Part shown: one piece after another, positions 34,766-42,227 of the stretch
How positions within the stretch are numbered: position 1 is the first letter of the stretch
Layout of the letters: every line of letters starts with the position of its first letter
From: Ignavibacteria bacterium
GTDB taxonomy: Bacteria; Bacteroidota; Ignavibacteria; Ignavibacteriales; SURF-24
DNA: 60,980 nt
NCBI GenBank assembly: GCA_025612375.1
Contig: JAAXKN010000029.1
Span: 1-60,980 of the forward strand
Reading direction: 5' to 3'
Position numbers and translations under genes: made by a program
The notes under the pieces: model-generated
Told to the model about the DNA's origin: nothing
Databases searched by the model: none
The model's input: only the letters and a program-made list of their open reading frames with translations

Positions 34766-36637
34766 CTAGTCGAACATTTGCGTAGCGATCAGTTTTTGCA
34801 AGAAAAATTTACGGTCTACTTTCACTATCTCAGCATCTTTAAGCATTTGATTAATGCAGCGGTAAACCGTAGTGCGATTCTTGCCGGTGACTTCAACCAA
34901 TTCGCTAATATCCATTCCACCATGAGAGAGGGCATTGGTAATTATGTCGTGACTTGAGTTAGGACTCGCTACTGCTGCGACTTCTCTATCTTCATCATCG
35001 AGAATAACGTTGTAGCGCCAATCAGTTGCATCATCAATATCAAACTGCAACGCTACAGTGTCCATCGTGCCGGTGTTTTTGAAGTGGCGCATCAAAGTGA
35101 CGACATTCGGCATTTCCGTTTTACGAATTTGCCAGCCGGTTTCCAACCAAGCATTCAAGAACTGGCTACCCCACGCGCCTTCACGTCCGCCGTCCGCGCC
35201 CTTTTTTGTATGGTGCGCCACCAGGAAGGTAGTGCCGTATTCATCACGCAGGCGCTTGAAAATCATCATGTCGCCAGCGGCACTCGCCATATAATCATCC
35301 GTGCCAGCGGCAGAGTAAAGCGGGTCAAGGATCACCAATACCGGCCTATAAGTTTTCACGAAATACTCTAAACGCTCGATGGAGTAGCGGTCACCAAAAC
35401 GCAGCATGCGCTCCGGGTGAATGTAAATCGGAATCTTTGGTGGCATACGAAAAGTGAAATCGTCGCGCTTTTCATCCCAATTTACGTCTGGCACCAGATT
35501 GGGCATGCGCACGGTAGAGATCAAGTTTAAGCGCGAGGCGATAATCTGGTGCGCGTCTTCCTGCTGAAACATGAACACCGGGCCTGTAATACTAGGCTTA
35601 AAACGCCCTAAAAATGGTGTTCCTGTGGCTACTGAAACCGCTAGATCAGCCAGGAGCCAAGTTTTATAAGTTGCAGGAGGGCTAACGATCAATCCAGTAG
35701 TGGCAAGTGGCACCCAACCATCAATCAACCAAGATACTTCTTCCGAGACGTATTCCATCATGTAGGAATTGTAATCCTGCATGGTGAACTCAAGACCGGA
35801 ATCGTTAGTCTTGGCGGCAGCGGTTTTAGCCCGCTCCATGTTGTAAACGCTCTCGATGGTGCGTTGAAACTGCGCCGGATCTTCTGCCCGCAAGGGCGGG
35901 ATGTTCTTTGTGCTATCCCACTCTTCGACAATGCGGGTCGCGACATCTATTGGGATGCCCTTACCGGCAAGATACCCAACATATTTAGTTAATGCTTGGT
36001 TGCGTTCGCCTTCACCAACGCCAGCGATGATGTTACTGAGCCATTTTTCTTCGTTAGGCGCTTCGGGAGTGGCTTTAGAATCCTGCTCGGTTGTATTGCT
36101 AGAATGGTAATTCTTGAGAATCTCTTTGCAAAATTTATCTGGTAAAACACCTATTTCTTCCTCTTGATACCAGAGATATTGTGCTCCGCTTTTGTGCATT
36201 GAGGGCGGCACAATCACGTAACTGCCATCGCCACGCACGTCAAGGCCAAGAGAAACAGATTCGAGCACTGAGGTGAGTGGAGGAATTACCTCATACCCTT
36301 CCGGGTATTGATACCAAAAGTGATAGCCGTTTCCAGTTTGTACGATTCGACTAGTTGGAGCTTTCTCGAAAATCGCGTCCGGCCTCGCGCCATGGCGAAG
36401 GTCGGCGTCCAATACAATAATGTTCGACAGCTTGCCGGTGACAATCGCCACCGATGCGGAAGGGAACTGCTCCCACCATTGGAGGATTTCGTTTTCGGTA
36501 GGGAGGCGAGTTTGGAACTCTTTCCACTTAATCAACGATCTCTTTGTTTGATTATTAACAGGAATAACAGAGTAGCCGTCTCGGACATATTGCAGCGCGG
36601 CCTCAAGCCTCTCATTCCCTTCTAACACATTGTTCAC
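34766..36637 (-). CDS. PrimPol-RepA-type primase-helicase
   Basis: A 623-residue replication protein. N-terminal bifunctional primase-polymerase-like domain (about 1-190) with VTGKLSNIIVLDAD and TGNGYHFWYQ, and a RecA/RepA-type ATPase from about 305 (IVSPPATYKTWL, Walker-A-like; LVILDPLYSAAG, Walker B; LVAHHTKKG). C-terminal HTH at about 580-610 (DISELVEVTGKNRTTVYRC). GTG at 36637 chosen because GGAGGA precedes it and a longer reading would run through the upstream terminator hairpin. It would open and prime replication for DnaE. Confidence 0.9.
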   Translation of the reverse strand: MNNVLEGNERLEAALQYVRDGYSVIPVNNQTKRSLIKWKEFQTRLPTENEILQWWEQFPSASVAIVTGKLSNIIVLDADLRHGARPDAIFEKAPTSRIVQTGNGYHFWYQYPEGYEVIPPLTSVLESVSLGLDVRGDGSYVIVPPSMHKSGAQYLWYQEEEIGVLPDKFCKEILKNYHSSNTTEQDSKATPEAPNEEKWLSNIIAGVGEGERNQALTKYVGYLAGKGIPIDVATRIVEEWDSTKNIPPLRAEDPAQFQRTIESVYNMERAKTAAAKTNDSGLEFTMQDYNSYMMEYVSEEVSWLIDGWVPLATTGLIVSPPATYKTWLLADLAVSVATGTPFLGRFKPSITGPVFMFQQEDAHQIIASRLNLISTVRMPNLVPDVNWDEKRDDFTFRMPPKIPIYIHPERMLRFGDRYSIERLEYFVKTYRPVLVILDPLYSAAGTDDYMASAAGDMMIFKRLRDEYGTTFLVAHHTKKGADGGREGAWGSQFLNAWLETGWQIRKTEMPNVVTLMRHFKNTGTMDTVALQFDIDDATDWRYNVILDDEDREVAAVASPNSSHDIITNALSHGGMDISELVEVTGKNRTTVYRCINQMLKDAEIVKVDRKFFLQKLIATQMFD

Positions 36638-36658
36638 TGTCTCCTCCACATTGAAACG

Positions 36659-36696
36659 AAAGCCCGCCAGCACATACAGTGAAGGCGGGCTTTTTT
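36659..36696. terminator. Hairpin terminator upstream of PrimPol gene
   Basis: AAAGCCCGCC and GGCGGGCTTT with a 15-base loop, then TTTTTT on the + strand and CGTTTC on the minus strand. Lies between the XRE regulator and the PrimPol gene. Confidence 0.75.
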
Positions 36697-36708
36697 GGGA
36701 TAGCAACG

Positions 36709-37188
36709 TTAGCTTACGTCGCTTAAATCTTCTTCGCCAGCATCTAAGGCCGCTGAAAAATTCACAAACAGGCGATACGTAGGAACCTTGTATAGCGCCG
36801 CGTAAGCAATGATGTCCTCGGCGGATAGCTTGCGAGAACCGCGCTCCTGACGTGAGACTTTTGCCGCATCGAAGTTTTGCCCTAGCGCGGCGGCGGCTTC
36901 GTTGATGTTGAGCCGCGAACGCAGCCGTAATTCACGCAAGCAGTTAGGAGGCTCGGCTTCCGTGTTGTCTGCGCCATATTCCGGGATCGCCCGGTTACGC
37001 TCCACCTGCGCCACGCGATCTCTCAAATCGCCAGATAGCTTTGGCCGGAGCGCCGGGTTGTCCTCTAAAACGAAAGCGGCAAGGTTTTCCCATTCATTAG
37101 GTAGAAACGAGACGGTGACAACCTGCCACTTTTGCTCACCACACTGCGACGAATCTTCCAGGTTGCACTCCACATTCACTTCCGGCAT
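36709..37188 (-). CDS. XRE-type DNA-binding regulator
   Basis: A 159-residue protein with a C-terminal helix-turn-helix (LRELRLRSRLNINEAAAALGQ to about 140, containing VSRQERGSRKLSAEDIIAYAALY). The N-terminal 80 residues are an acidic non-HTH region. XRE proteins act as phage repressors or transcription switches; its target is not known. Follows the tRNA region. Confidence 0.75.
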   Translation of the reverse strand: MPEVNVECNLEDSSQCGEQKWQVVTVSFLPNEWENLAAFVLEDNPALRPKLSGDLRDRVAQVERNRAIPEYGADNTEAEPPNCLRELRLRSRLNINEAAAALGQNFDAAKVSRQERGSRKLSAEDIIAYAALYKVPTYRLFVNFSAALDAGEEDLSDVS

Positions 37189-37216
37189 CGAACCCTCTTT
37201 CTACCTATCCCCTTAA

Positions 37217-37292
37217 TGGTGCCGCTGGAGGGAGTCGAACCCTCACTGTAGCGATTTTAAATCGCCTGACTCTGCCATTGGCCTACAGCGGC
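37217..37292 (-). tRNA. tRNA, anticodon TAA (Leu?) with short variable arm
   Basis: A full cloverleaf can be drawn on the minus strand: 7-bp acceptor GCCGCTG/CAGCGGC, D arm, 5-bp anticodon stem (one G-U) with loop TTTAAAA, 5-base variable loop, perfect T arm GAGGG-TTCGACT-CCCTC, A73 and encoded CCA. The loop gives anticodon TAA (reads UUA, Leu), but normal leucine tRNAs have a long variable arm, so identity is doubtful. Confidence 0.8.
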
Positions 37293-37307
37293 AAAATATG
37301 GCTTTCC

Positions 37308-37481
37308 TTAATCATCTTTCAATACATCAAACAAGTTTTCAAAAAGTTTTTTGACACTTTCCATGCCATTGATAAAACCCTTTTTATATTCTTCGTCTAT
37401 GTAATAATCGAAATTATGACACATACACCAACTGATTTCTTGATCAATAATCTTTACGATTTCTTCCTTTGTGATTTGCAT
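37308..37481 (-). CDS. Small hypothetical protein in tRNA region
   Basis: A 57-residue protein, ATG at 37481 placed 9 bases after AAAGGA; an earlier ATG at 37490 touches the ribosome site. Acidic N-terminal helix, two cysteines (CMC), Lys-rich C-terminus. Unknown. Confidence 0.55.
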   Translation of the reverse strand: MQITKEEIVKIIDQEISWCMCHNFDYYIDEEYKKGFINGMESVKKLFENLFDVLKDD

Positions 37482-37517
37482 GACGTGCATTCCTTTCGTT
37501 TTGACTGTAGTATCAAA

Positions 37518-37549
37518 CCTAGTTCGGGTCAGTCTTTCACCTGACTAGG
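37518..37549 (-). repeat. Two-step inverted repeat between tRNA-region genes
   Basis: CCTAG/CTAGG and TCAG/CTGA nested around an 8-base loop with an asymmetric TTCGGG bulge on the + strand. Part of a 180-base gene-free stretch (37482-37669) that is otherwise featureless apart from weak tRNA-like fragments. Probably a processed transcript structure. Confidence 0.4.
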
Positions 37550-37669
37550 GGGTTATTGAGCTACCGGAATTTCACCGTACTCCTAGCTACATACACGGCC
37601 CCCAGGAACCTGTACCCTGCGTGTCATAAGCGCCACACCGCCGAACTATTTATTGTCATTATTGAAAAC

Positions 37670-37745
37670 TGGTCGGAGCGTCAGGACTCGAACCTGCAAC
37701 CTCCCAGACGTCATGGGCGCTCTATCCAAATTGAGCTACGCTCCG
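37670..37745 (-). tRNA. tRNA-like, anticodon unclear (arm of 15 nt)
   Basis: Minus strand: perfect 7-bp acceptor CGGAGCG/CGCTCCG with encoded CCA, D arm GCTC/GAGC with a 10-base loop, variable AGGTT, T arm with four pairs around TTCGAGT. The anticodon arm has only 15 nt: CCCA/TGGG around TGACGTC. Position 33 is G, not the universal U, so no clean anticodon exists; a literal reading would be ACG. Looks like an altered or non-decoding tRNA. Confidence 0.65.
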
Positions 37746-37746
37746 A

Positions 37747-37962
37747 TTACTTACACAAAACTGTTTCTAAATCGTCAATGTCTTCCAGGTTTTGTTCAGC
37801 CCAAGCGATACACTTAATCGCGAAAAAAAATGAGACAACCAAAAACCAGTGACTCAAATTATTCCAAGCAAGCACACTAAAGATGCCAATGATTGAAATA
37901 CGCCACAACAAGCCATCATACACGCCATCGCGGAGTTGCTCGATGATTTTTTGGTTGCTCAT
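37747..37962 (-). CDS. Small membrane protein between tRNA-like genes
   Basis: A 71-residue protein with two likely membrane segments (LLWRISIIGIFSVLAW and FLVVSFFFAIKCIAW) and an acidic end. It ends two bases before the tRNA-like gene. No close family recognised; ribosome site weak. Confidence 0.5.
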   Translation of the reverse strand: MSNQKIIEQLRDGVYDGLLWRISIIGIFSVLAWNNLSHWFLVVSFFFAIKCIAWAEQNLEDIDDLETVLCK

Positions 37963-37982
37963 TCACACCGCCATTCTTTTTA

Positions 37983-38045
37983 GAGCAGACGGAAGGACTC
38001 GAACCTTCATCTCCACATGGTGACATGCCAATTAGCCCACGCCTG
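37983..38045 (-). tRNA. tRNA-like sequence lacking an anticodon arm
   Basis: Minus strand: 7-bp acceptor GCAGGCG/CGTCTGC (one G-U), D arm GGCT...GTC, then T arm GAAGG-TTCGAGT-CCTTC. Only about 13 nt lie where anticodon and variable arms should be, giving a 63-nt element without a possible anticodon loop. No CCA is encoded. Confidence 0.5.
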
Positions 38046-38102
38046 CATTGGGAGCGCAGATTAGGCGCTGCACTCCTGCCGCCTTGGCCTGATCGTTCTA
38101 TC

Positions 38103-38189
38103 AGTGCCAGATTACGGAGTCGAACCGTGATTTCAACCGTGTAAGCATTAGGCAATCTCGCGGTTGCGTTTTACTTAAACTACTCTGGC
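38103..38189 (-). tRNA. Class-II-length tRNA-like sequence, aberrant anticodon arm
   Basis: Minus strand, 87 nt: perfect 7-bp acceptor TGCCAGA/TCTGGCA, D-like stem GTTT/AAAC, stem GCAA/TTGC around CCGCGAGA (no U33), a long variable region and a T arm ACGG-TTCGACT-CCGT. Size fits Leu/Ser/Tyr tRNAs but no valid anticodon is present. 38190-38240 next to it can form a 6-bp stem with loop CTTAATT, like an isolated anticodon arm. Confidence 0.5.
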
Positions 38190-38354
38190 ATGGCGGGCAG
38201 CGAATTAAGCGCCGCTACCCAGTCGCCGCGCATCTGTATCTTGCGCCAAGGAGACTACCCCCGGCCCTTAAACGGAGGAAGAACAGCACATGAAACAGAA
38301 TAACGCTGTTGAGTCAACATCCTTAGCCTTATGAGGCCAGCGACGTTTCATTAG

Positions 38355-38401
38355 CGACACCTCAGCAGAATCGAACTGCATCCGTTAGCTTCCAGCGGTG
38401 T
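38355..38401 (-). ncRNA. tRNA-minihelix-like element
   Basis: Minus strand: GACACC pairs GGTGTC, enclosing only 16 nt and then a T arm GCAG-TTCGATT-CTGC. This is an acceptor-plus-T-arm minihelix without D and anticodon arms. First element after the array promoter. Confidence 0.4.
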
Positions 38402-38404
38402 CTA

Positions 38405-38430
38405 TTGGAACAATCCTTTATTTGTTCCAA
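38405..38430 (-). repeat. 5'-end hairpin of tRNA-array transcript
   Basis: TTGGAACAA / TTGTTCCAA around 8 bases, starting just downstream of the -10 element, so it would cap the 5' end of the transcript. Confidence 0.6.
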
Positions 38431-38436
38431 CACCGA

Positions 38437-38466
38437 TATTGTAGCACCTTTAGGCTTTTGCGTCAA
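38437..38466 (-). promoter_or_regulatory. Promoter of tRNA-like array
   Basis: Minus strand TTGACG (38461-38466), 18-base spacer, TACAAT (38437-38442), with TGC before the -10. The gene-free stretch 37963-38483 downstream carries the array elements. Confidence 0.85.
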
Positions 38467-38483
38467 GCGTTTTTTGAAACAAT

Positions 38484-38666
38484 TTACGGATTGTCTACCC
38501 ACTCCACATTCTCAATCAATTCCGACAAGTCCTCAACGATTTCGCCTAACTCGTCGGCTACGATGTCGTAGATAATCGACGGGTCTTCCCGAATTTCATT
38601 GAAGTCTCGTTTACCAATCCAAACGGCGGGGATCATGTATTCTCCAGCGAGGGTTACTTTTAGCAT
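38484..38666 (-). CDS. Small acidic protein, unknown
   Basis: A 60-residue acidic protein (LGEIVEDLSELIENVEWVD). Two ATGs in a row at 38669 and 38666, preceded by AGGACACC. Ends upstream of the tRNA-array promoter. Unknown. Confidence 0.55.
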   Translation of the reverse strand: MLKVTLAGEYMIPAVWIGKRDFNEIREDPSIIYDIVADELGEIVEDLSELIENVEWVDNP

Positions 38667-38694
38667 CATGGTGTCCTAAATAGGGGAGACAAGA

Positions 38695-38976
38695 CTACTG
38701 CTTTGGGTTGTCGTCTTGCCATAACAAAAAGAGGAGATTGCAAGCAGCGTGTGCGAGGTGGTGGATTCCGCTCTCAGGATCGCAGCGTTCACCATCGATC
38801 CAGGCGGTTAAGTGACGAAAGGCGGCGGCGATATAGCGTTCCTTCTCAACGCCTTGCCAGTTATTCGGCTCATATTTCGCCGCGCCGAAGGTAAGAACTT
38901 TGACGATTTGCCGGACTTGCGCGAATGGCAGGAGATCCCATCGGTCTTTCCCGGCATCGTATTTTTTGCCTTCCAT
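38695..38976 (-). CDS. MazG-like dATP/dGTP pyrophosphohydrolase domain protein
   Basis: A 93-residue protein matching the dATP/dGTP diphosphohydrolase N-terminal family (DUF5664-like): KYDAGKDRWDLLPF, VLTFGAAKYEPNNWQGV, RHLTAWIDGERCDPESGIHHLAHAACNLLFLL, with the MazG-type metal acidic residues. In Z-genome phages a MazG-type enzyme trims dNTPs for the PurZ pathway; such domains are also widespread in ordinary phages. The ribosome site is distant (AAGGAG 15 bases upstream). Confidence 0.8.
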   Translation of the reverse strand: MEGKKYDAGKDRWDLLPFAQVRQIVKVLTFGAAKYEPNNWQGVEKERYIAAAFRHLTAWIDGERCDPESGIHHLAHAACNLLFLLWQDDNPKQ

Positions 38977-39064
38977 CTTGAATGGTGTTTCTCCTTGATT
39001 TTTTGGGTAAAATAGGGTAAGATGTAGGTGGACATAATGTGCGAAGTTAAATCCTATCCCCTAA

Positions 39065-39095
39065 AAGGGCCGGTTACTAAAACCGGCCCTTCCCT
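39065..39095 (-). terminator. Terminator after double-HTH protein
   Basis: AAGGGCCGGTT / AACCGGCCCTT with a 5-base loop and T runs on both sides (39061-39100). Closes the transcript of the 39178-39699 gene; the 80 bases between hold no gene. Confidence 0.8.
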
Positions 39096-39177
39096 TTTAG
39101 GAGATAGTGAGGATAGAAATGGCTTGTCACAACATACGCGTATATCATATCGCATAGGCAATTCGATTTCAAGTGTC

Positions 39178-39699
39178 CTATTTACTAACTAAATCCTTAA
39201 ATTCAACCTGAAGTATGGCAGCGATCTTTTCCGCGATTGCAGGCTTCATCGAGCGGCTTCCGTTCGCGTAAGCAGATATTGTCATTACATCACGGCCAAC
39301 CATTGCCGCCAAATCCTTTTGCTTAATACCGAGTTTTTTCAACCGACGTTTGAACACATTGCGATTAAGATAAAATCCGAGTCGTTTACGCTTGACAACC
39401 CGATATCCATGGTGGTCTCCATTCTCAAATTCTCTTCGCCATTTGCTTAGGGTATATTCAGAAACACCATTATCCTGAGAAGCAGCATGCGTTCCATATT
39501 CCTGCGCGTAACGGACAATCTCGTATTTTTGCTCAACAGTATACTTTTCCGCATCATTCTTCTTTGCGCGTCTGGCATAGAATAGCCAGGAATTTATAGT
39601 ATTAACTGGCACTGAACAAATTCTAGCGGCTTCCGAAGCGCCAATTTTTTCAGCAAGCGAAATGATATAGCGCATTTCTTCAGTAGAATAACGGCGCAT
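39178..39699 (-). CDS. Double transposase-type HTH plus XRE regulator
   Basis: A 173-residue DNA-binding protein. Residues 1-45 and 52-95 are two IS3/HTH-type helix-turn-helix units (MRRYSTEEMRYIISLAE, GASEAARICSVPVNTINSW; YTVEQKYEIVRYAQEYG, GVSEYTLSKW) and residues 115-165 an XRE HTH (LAAMVGRDVMTISAYANG). A fused arrangement of this type is unusual. Likely a phage transcription regulator. Confidence 0.75.
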   Translation of the reverse strand: MRRYSTEEMRYIISLAEKIGASEAARICSVPVNTINSWLFYARRAKKNDAEKYTVEQKYEIVRYAQEYGTHAASQDNGVSEYTLSKWRREFENGDHHGYRVVKRKRLGFYLNRNVFKRRLKKLGIKQKDLAAMVGRDVMTISAYANGSRSMKPAIAEKIAAILQVEFKDLVSK

Positions 39700-39703
39700 C
39701 AGC

Positions 39704-41110
39704 TTAATATCCTTTCAACATCTGACTAATCAAAACATCGACCAGTAATTTACCATCGGTGGCGAGACTGATCGTTTCACTTTTCCAATCCAGCAACCGC
39801 GCTACGCTTTCTTCTACCGTATTGATCGCCACGGTAAAATAGCCGTTTACCGCATCTGCCTGTTGGCCGATGCGGTGGGCACGGTCAATGCACTGCTCGA
39901 TGTGTCCTGGTGCCCAACCAAGCTCCGGGAAATACACGTCCGAGGCAGCGGTAAGCGTCAAGCCTTCGGCAGCGGCCTGCATGGAGAGCACCGCCAACCT
40001 ACAATCCGGGTCGGTTTGGAAGCGATCCACGTTCGCCATGCGGTTTTGCATGCTGTCCGCGCCGAGAACGTGGGCACAACCGGGAAACGCCTTGACAAGC
40101 GCCTGCTGCACATTGATGTGCAATGCAAACACCAGTAATTTTTCATCACTTTCCAGGAAGTTTGCTACCCAGTCTCGGGCGATTTGCTCCTTACCGGCGG
40201 CGATAATTCCGCGCAATTTGGAGAAATGCCGCAGCTTTTCAGCCTGCAAACGTTTCATTTGAGCAAACGGCAGTTCGCTATCTAGATCAAAGCTATCCTG
40301 GTACTCCAGTTCAAGCGACTGTTCGCCGAACTCCGCGACCCACTGGCGAAAATCCGCTTCCGCCTTACGATACTCCGCCATGTTAGGGATCTCGACCGGA
40401 ATGACGCTAAACTGCTTTTCCGGCAAATCAGGCAGCACGTCTTGTTTCCTGCGCCTAATGGTGAAGGACTGCATCATATTGTGCAGACCAAGCTCATTCG
40501 AGCTTCCTTTATACTCCTGGACGTGCTTGTAACCATTCCATACGGTAGTTGGGCCGCAATACTGTTCGCGGAATTGGTCATGGGAGCACCATAGACGACC
40601 AAGAATATCGATCTGGTTCAGGGCTTCAATCGGTCGATTCTGAATAGGGGTGCCGGTCAACCCAATGCGGTAGGCGATACGCTGGCTCAACTCGCGCACT
40701 AAAATCGAGCGTTTAGATCCGGGCGACTTGACATAGTGAAATTCGTCACAAACCATCACCTGAAACGGAATGCTGTGTAACGTCACTAAGTTTTGCAAGA
40801 GCAATTCGTAATTGATAATCAGCACGTCCGCTGTTTTATCGCAGCCGCCACCGGATAAGACGGCTTGTGCCTTTATATCAGGCAGCCAGCGTTGTACTTC
40901 GCGCAGCCAGTTTAAGCGCAGGTTTGCAGGGCAGATAATCAAAGCCGGGAACAGTTGCCGCTCCGCGATAATGGCGAGAGATTCTAGCGTTTTTCCAGTT
41001 CCCGGCTGATCGGCAATGAGGATGCCACGAGTCTTTTTCAACTTTTGGCATCCCCAATCCAGACACTCTTCCTGAAACGGGCGTAAAACTGGCCGCAACG
41101 AGTTAATCAT
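39704..41110 (-). CDS. SNF2-type DEAD-like helicase
   Basis: A 468-residue superfamily 2 ATPase: Walker A ADQPGTGKT at about 34-42, motif II DEFH (CDEFHYV), TGTPIQN (motif III), then the C-terminal RecA lobe with LAVLSMQAAAEGLTLTAASD and DRAHRIGQ (motif VI, SNF2 style). Start 41110 overlaps the upstream stop; earlier in-frame ATG at 41152 would lie in the previous gene. Role in replication or chromatin-like DNA remodelling; in phages such enzymes assist replication. Confidence 0.9.
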   Translation of the reverse strand: MINSLRPVLRPFQEECLDWGCQKLKKTRGILIADQPGTGKTLESLAIIAERQLFPALIICPANLRLNWLREVQRWLPDIKAQAVLSGGGCDKTADVLIINYELLLQNLVTLHSIPFQVMVCDEFHYVKSPGSKRSILVRELSQRIAYRIGLTGTPIQNRPIEALNQIDILGRLWCSHDQFREQYCGPTTVWNGYKHVQEYKGSSNELGLHNMMQSFTIRRRKQDVLPDLPEKQFSVIPVEIPNMAEYRKAEADFRQWVAEFGEQSLELEYQDSFDLDSELPFAQMKRLQAEKLRHFSKLRGIIAAGKEQIARDWVANFLESDEKLLVFALHINVQQALVKAFPGCAHVLGADSMQNRMANVDRFQTDPDCRLAVLSMQAAAEGLTLTAASDVYFPELGWAPGHIEQCIDRAHRIGQQADAVNGYFTVAINTVEESVARLLDWKSETISLATDGKLLVDVLISQMLKGY

Positions 41111-41303
41111 CCGCGTCCTTTTTCTGAAGGTGCATCGGTATTCCACCAACATGAAAGATCGCTAACCGCTCTAAAAGCACGTATGCTTTCTTTGGTAATT
41201 TACTGCTACTCTCTAAGAGCGTGGCCCATTCATCGTTAGTAAGTGGGCCTTTATGCGGCCCGGCATCTTTGCGCACCGCCTTGACTACAGGTTGCCAATC
41301 CAA
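41103..41303 (-). CDS. Small hypothetical protein upstream of helicase
   Basis: A 66-residue basic-to-acidic helical protein ending KKDADD. Overlaps the helicase start. Preceded by GAGGTGAT. Unknown family. Confidence 0.65.
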   Translation of the reverse strand: MDWQPVVKAVRKDAGPHKGPLTNDEWATLLESSSKLPKKAYVLLERLAIFHVGGIPMHLQKKDADD

Positions 41304-41337
41304 AGTGTATCACCTCGCCTTCACAAACATGTAGAAA

Positions 41338-41360
41338 AGAGGCGGCTTTGTGCCGCCTCT
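41338..41360 (-). terminator. Terminator before helicase operon
   Basis: Minus strand: AGAGGCGGC, ACAAA, GCCGCCTCT then TTTTCT. Strong short hairpin separating 41367-41729 from the helicase pair. Confidence 0.85.
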
Positions 41361-41366
41361 AGTCAA

Positions 41367-41729
41367 TTACCTTCGAGCGCGATGGGTAACCGGCAACGGT
41401 TCCGAAAAATCCACCACCACCATATCGCGTTCACGATACACGCGACCTTTCACGGTCGGGTTGGGATGGAGATCTAACAACGAAATCGCACCAGCGGCGT
41501 TTACCTGCATGCCGCTCCCAGACTTGCGCACACGACGCGCATTCGCGGCATCTTTATCCACCGGCTTGCATCCGATACATTGCCGCTCCTTATCCACATA
41601 CAGCACGCAAAACTGAATGTCCTTCAAGATCGTTTTTGCAACCGCGCTACTGAACGAAATAGAGCCACCTTTATTCGCGGTGGCAGTGTACTCCCCCGTA
41701 ACGATTCCCTGATATTCCTCCCAAGCCAT
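41367..41729 (-). CDS. Hypothetical protein
   Basis: A 120-residue protein, ATG at 41729 with AAAGGGAATAAG upstream; the longer reading to 41753 overlaps the next gene. Beta-rich, Arg-rich C-terminus. Contains two cysteines (QCIGC). Unknown family. Confidence 0.65.
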   Translation of the reverse strand: MAWEEYQGIVTGEYTATANKGGSISFSSAVAKTILKDIQFCVLYVDKERQCIGCKPVDKDAANARRVRKSGSGMQVNAAGAISLLDLHPNPTVKGRVYRERDMVVVDFSEPLPVTHRARR

Positions 41730-41731
41730 TC

Positions 41732-41944
41732 TTATTCCCTTTCTGTAAGACACTTGCTGATCTCGCAGGCATTAGCGAACACCACTAAACGATGGCGGCT
41801 ATTCTGCCTATCACTATCAGCTATCTCTAGTATATCATTATCGAACCAACGAATAAACACCACGTCTTCATAGAGTTTGCCGTTCATCATCTCTATCGTG
41901 ATGTGATCTCCCGGCGCAAAGCCGATGTAAGGAAGCTCTTGCAT
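41732..41944 (-). CDS. Small hypothetical protein
   Basis: A 70-residue acidic protein, start chosen at 41944 because AAAGGAGAA is 6 bases before it. Contains FAPGDHITIEMMNGKLYED, an SH3-like look. Overlaps the gene at 41868-42227 by 77 bases. Confidence 0.6.
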   Translation of the reverse strand: MQELPYIGFAPGDHITIEMMNGKLYEDVVFIRWFDNDILEIADSDRQNSRHRLVVFANACEISKCLTERE

Positions 41945-42227
41945 GGCGGTTCTCCTTTTGCCAATGCCCATTAACTAAATGCTCAATGCAGTTACACGAT
42001 ACGCAATGGCGAGATACCGTTTTATAGCGGTTCGATTTATTTGGATCACCATTAGACCAACAGTGCTGCCCACATGCACACAACGCCATCTCAAATAGCG
42101 TAATAATATACGCGACAAAGGTATCGAACAGTTTTGAGATTTTCCCCTGTGTAGAAAGTAGCAGAGGAATAAAGATAAGCCAAAAGGCTACCGCAAACAA
42201 ACACACAAGCCCTTGTGTACTGTGCAT
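41868..42227 (-). CDS. Membrane-anchored Cys-rich protein
   Basis: A 119-residue protein whose ATG overlaps the stop of the STAS gene. A signal-anchor or TM (VCLFAVAFWLIFIPLLL) is followed by a second hydrophobic stretch and a cysteine/histidine cluster (CACGQHC, HCVSCNC). The last 25 residues overlap another gene, so the true C-terminus could be shorter. Possible zinc-binding membrane protein. Confidence 0.5.
   Translation of the reverse strand: MHSTQGLVCLFAVAFWLIFIPLLLSTQGKISKLFDTFVAYIITLFEMALCACGQHCWSNGDPNKSNRYKTVSRHCVSCNCIEHLVNGHWQKENRHARASLHRLCAGRSHHDRDDERQTL

Noticed and set aside
36709-37188. Lysogeny module
   Set aside because: An XRE regulator alone does not show lysogeny; no integrase, excisionase or attachment site was found.
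37556-37852. 98-codon + strand frame across a tRNA-like gene
   Set aside because: The peptide RQDSNLQPPRRHGRS is the typical antisense translation of a tRNA T arm.
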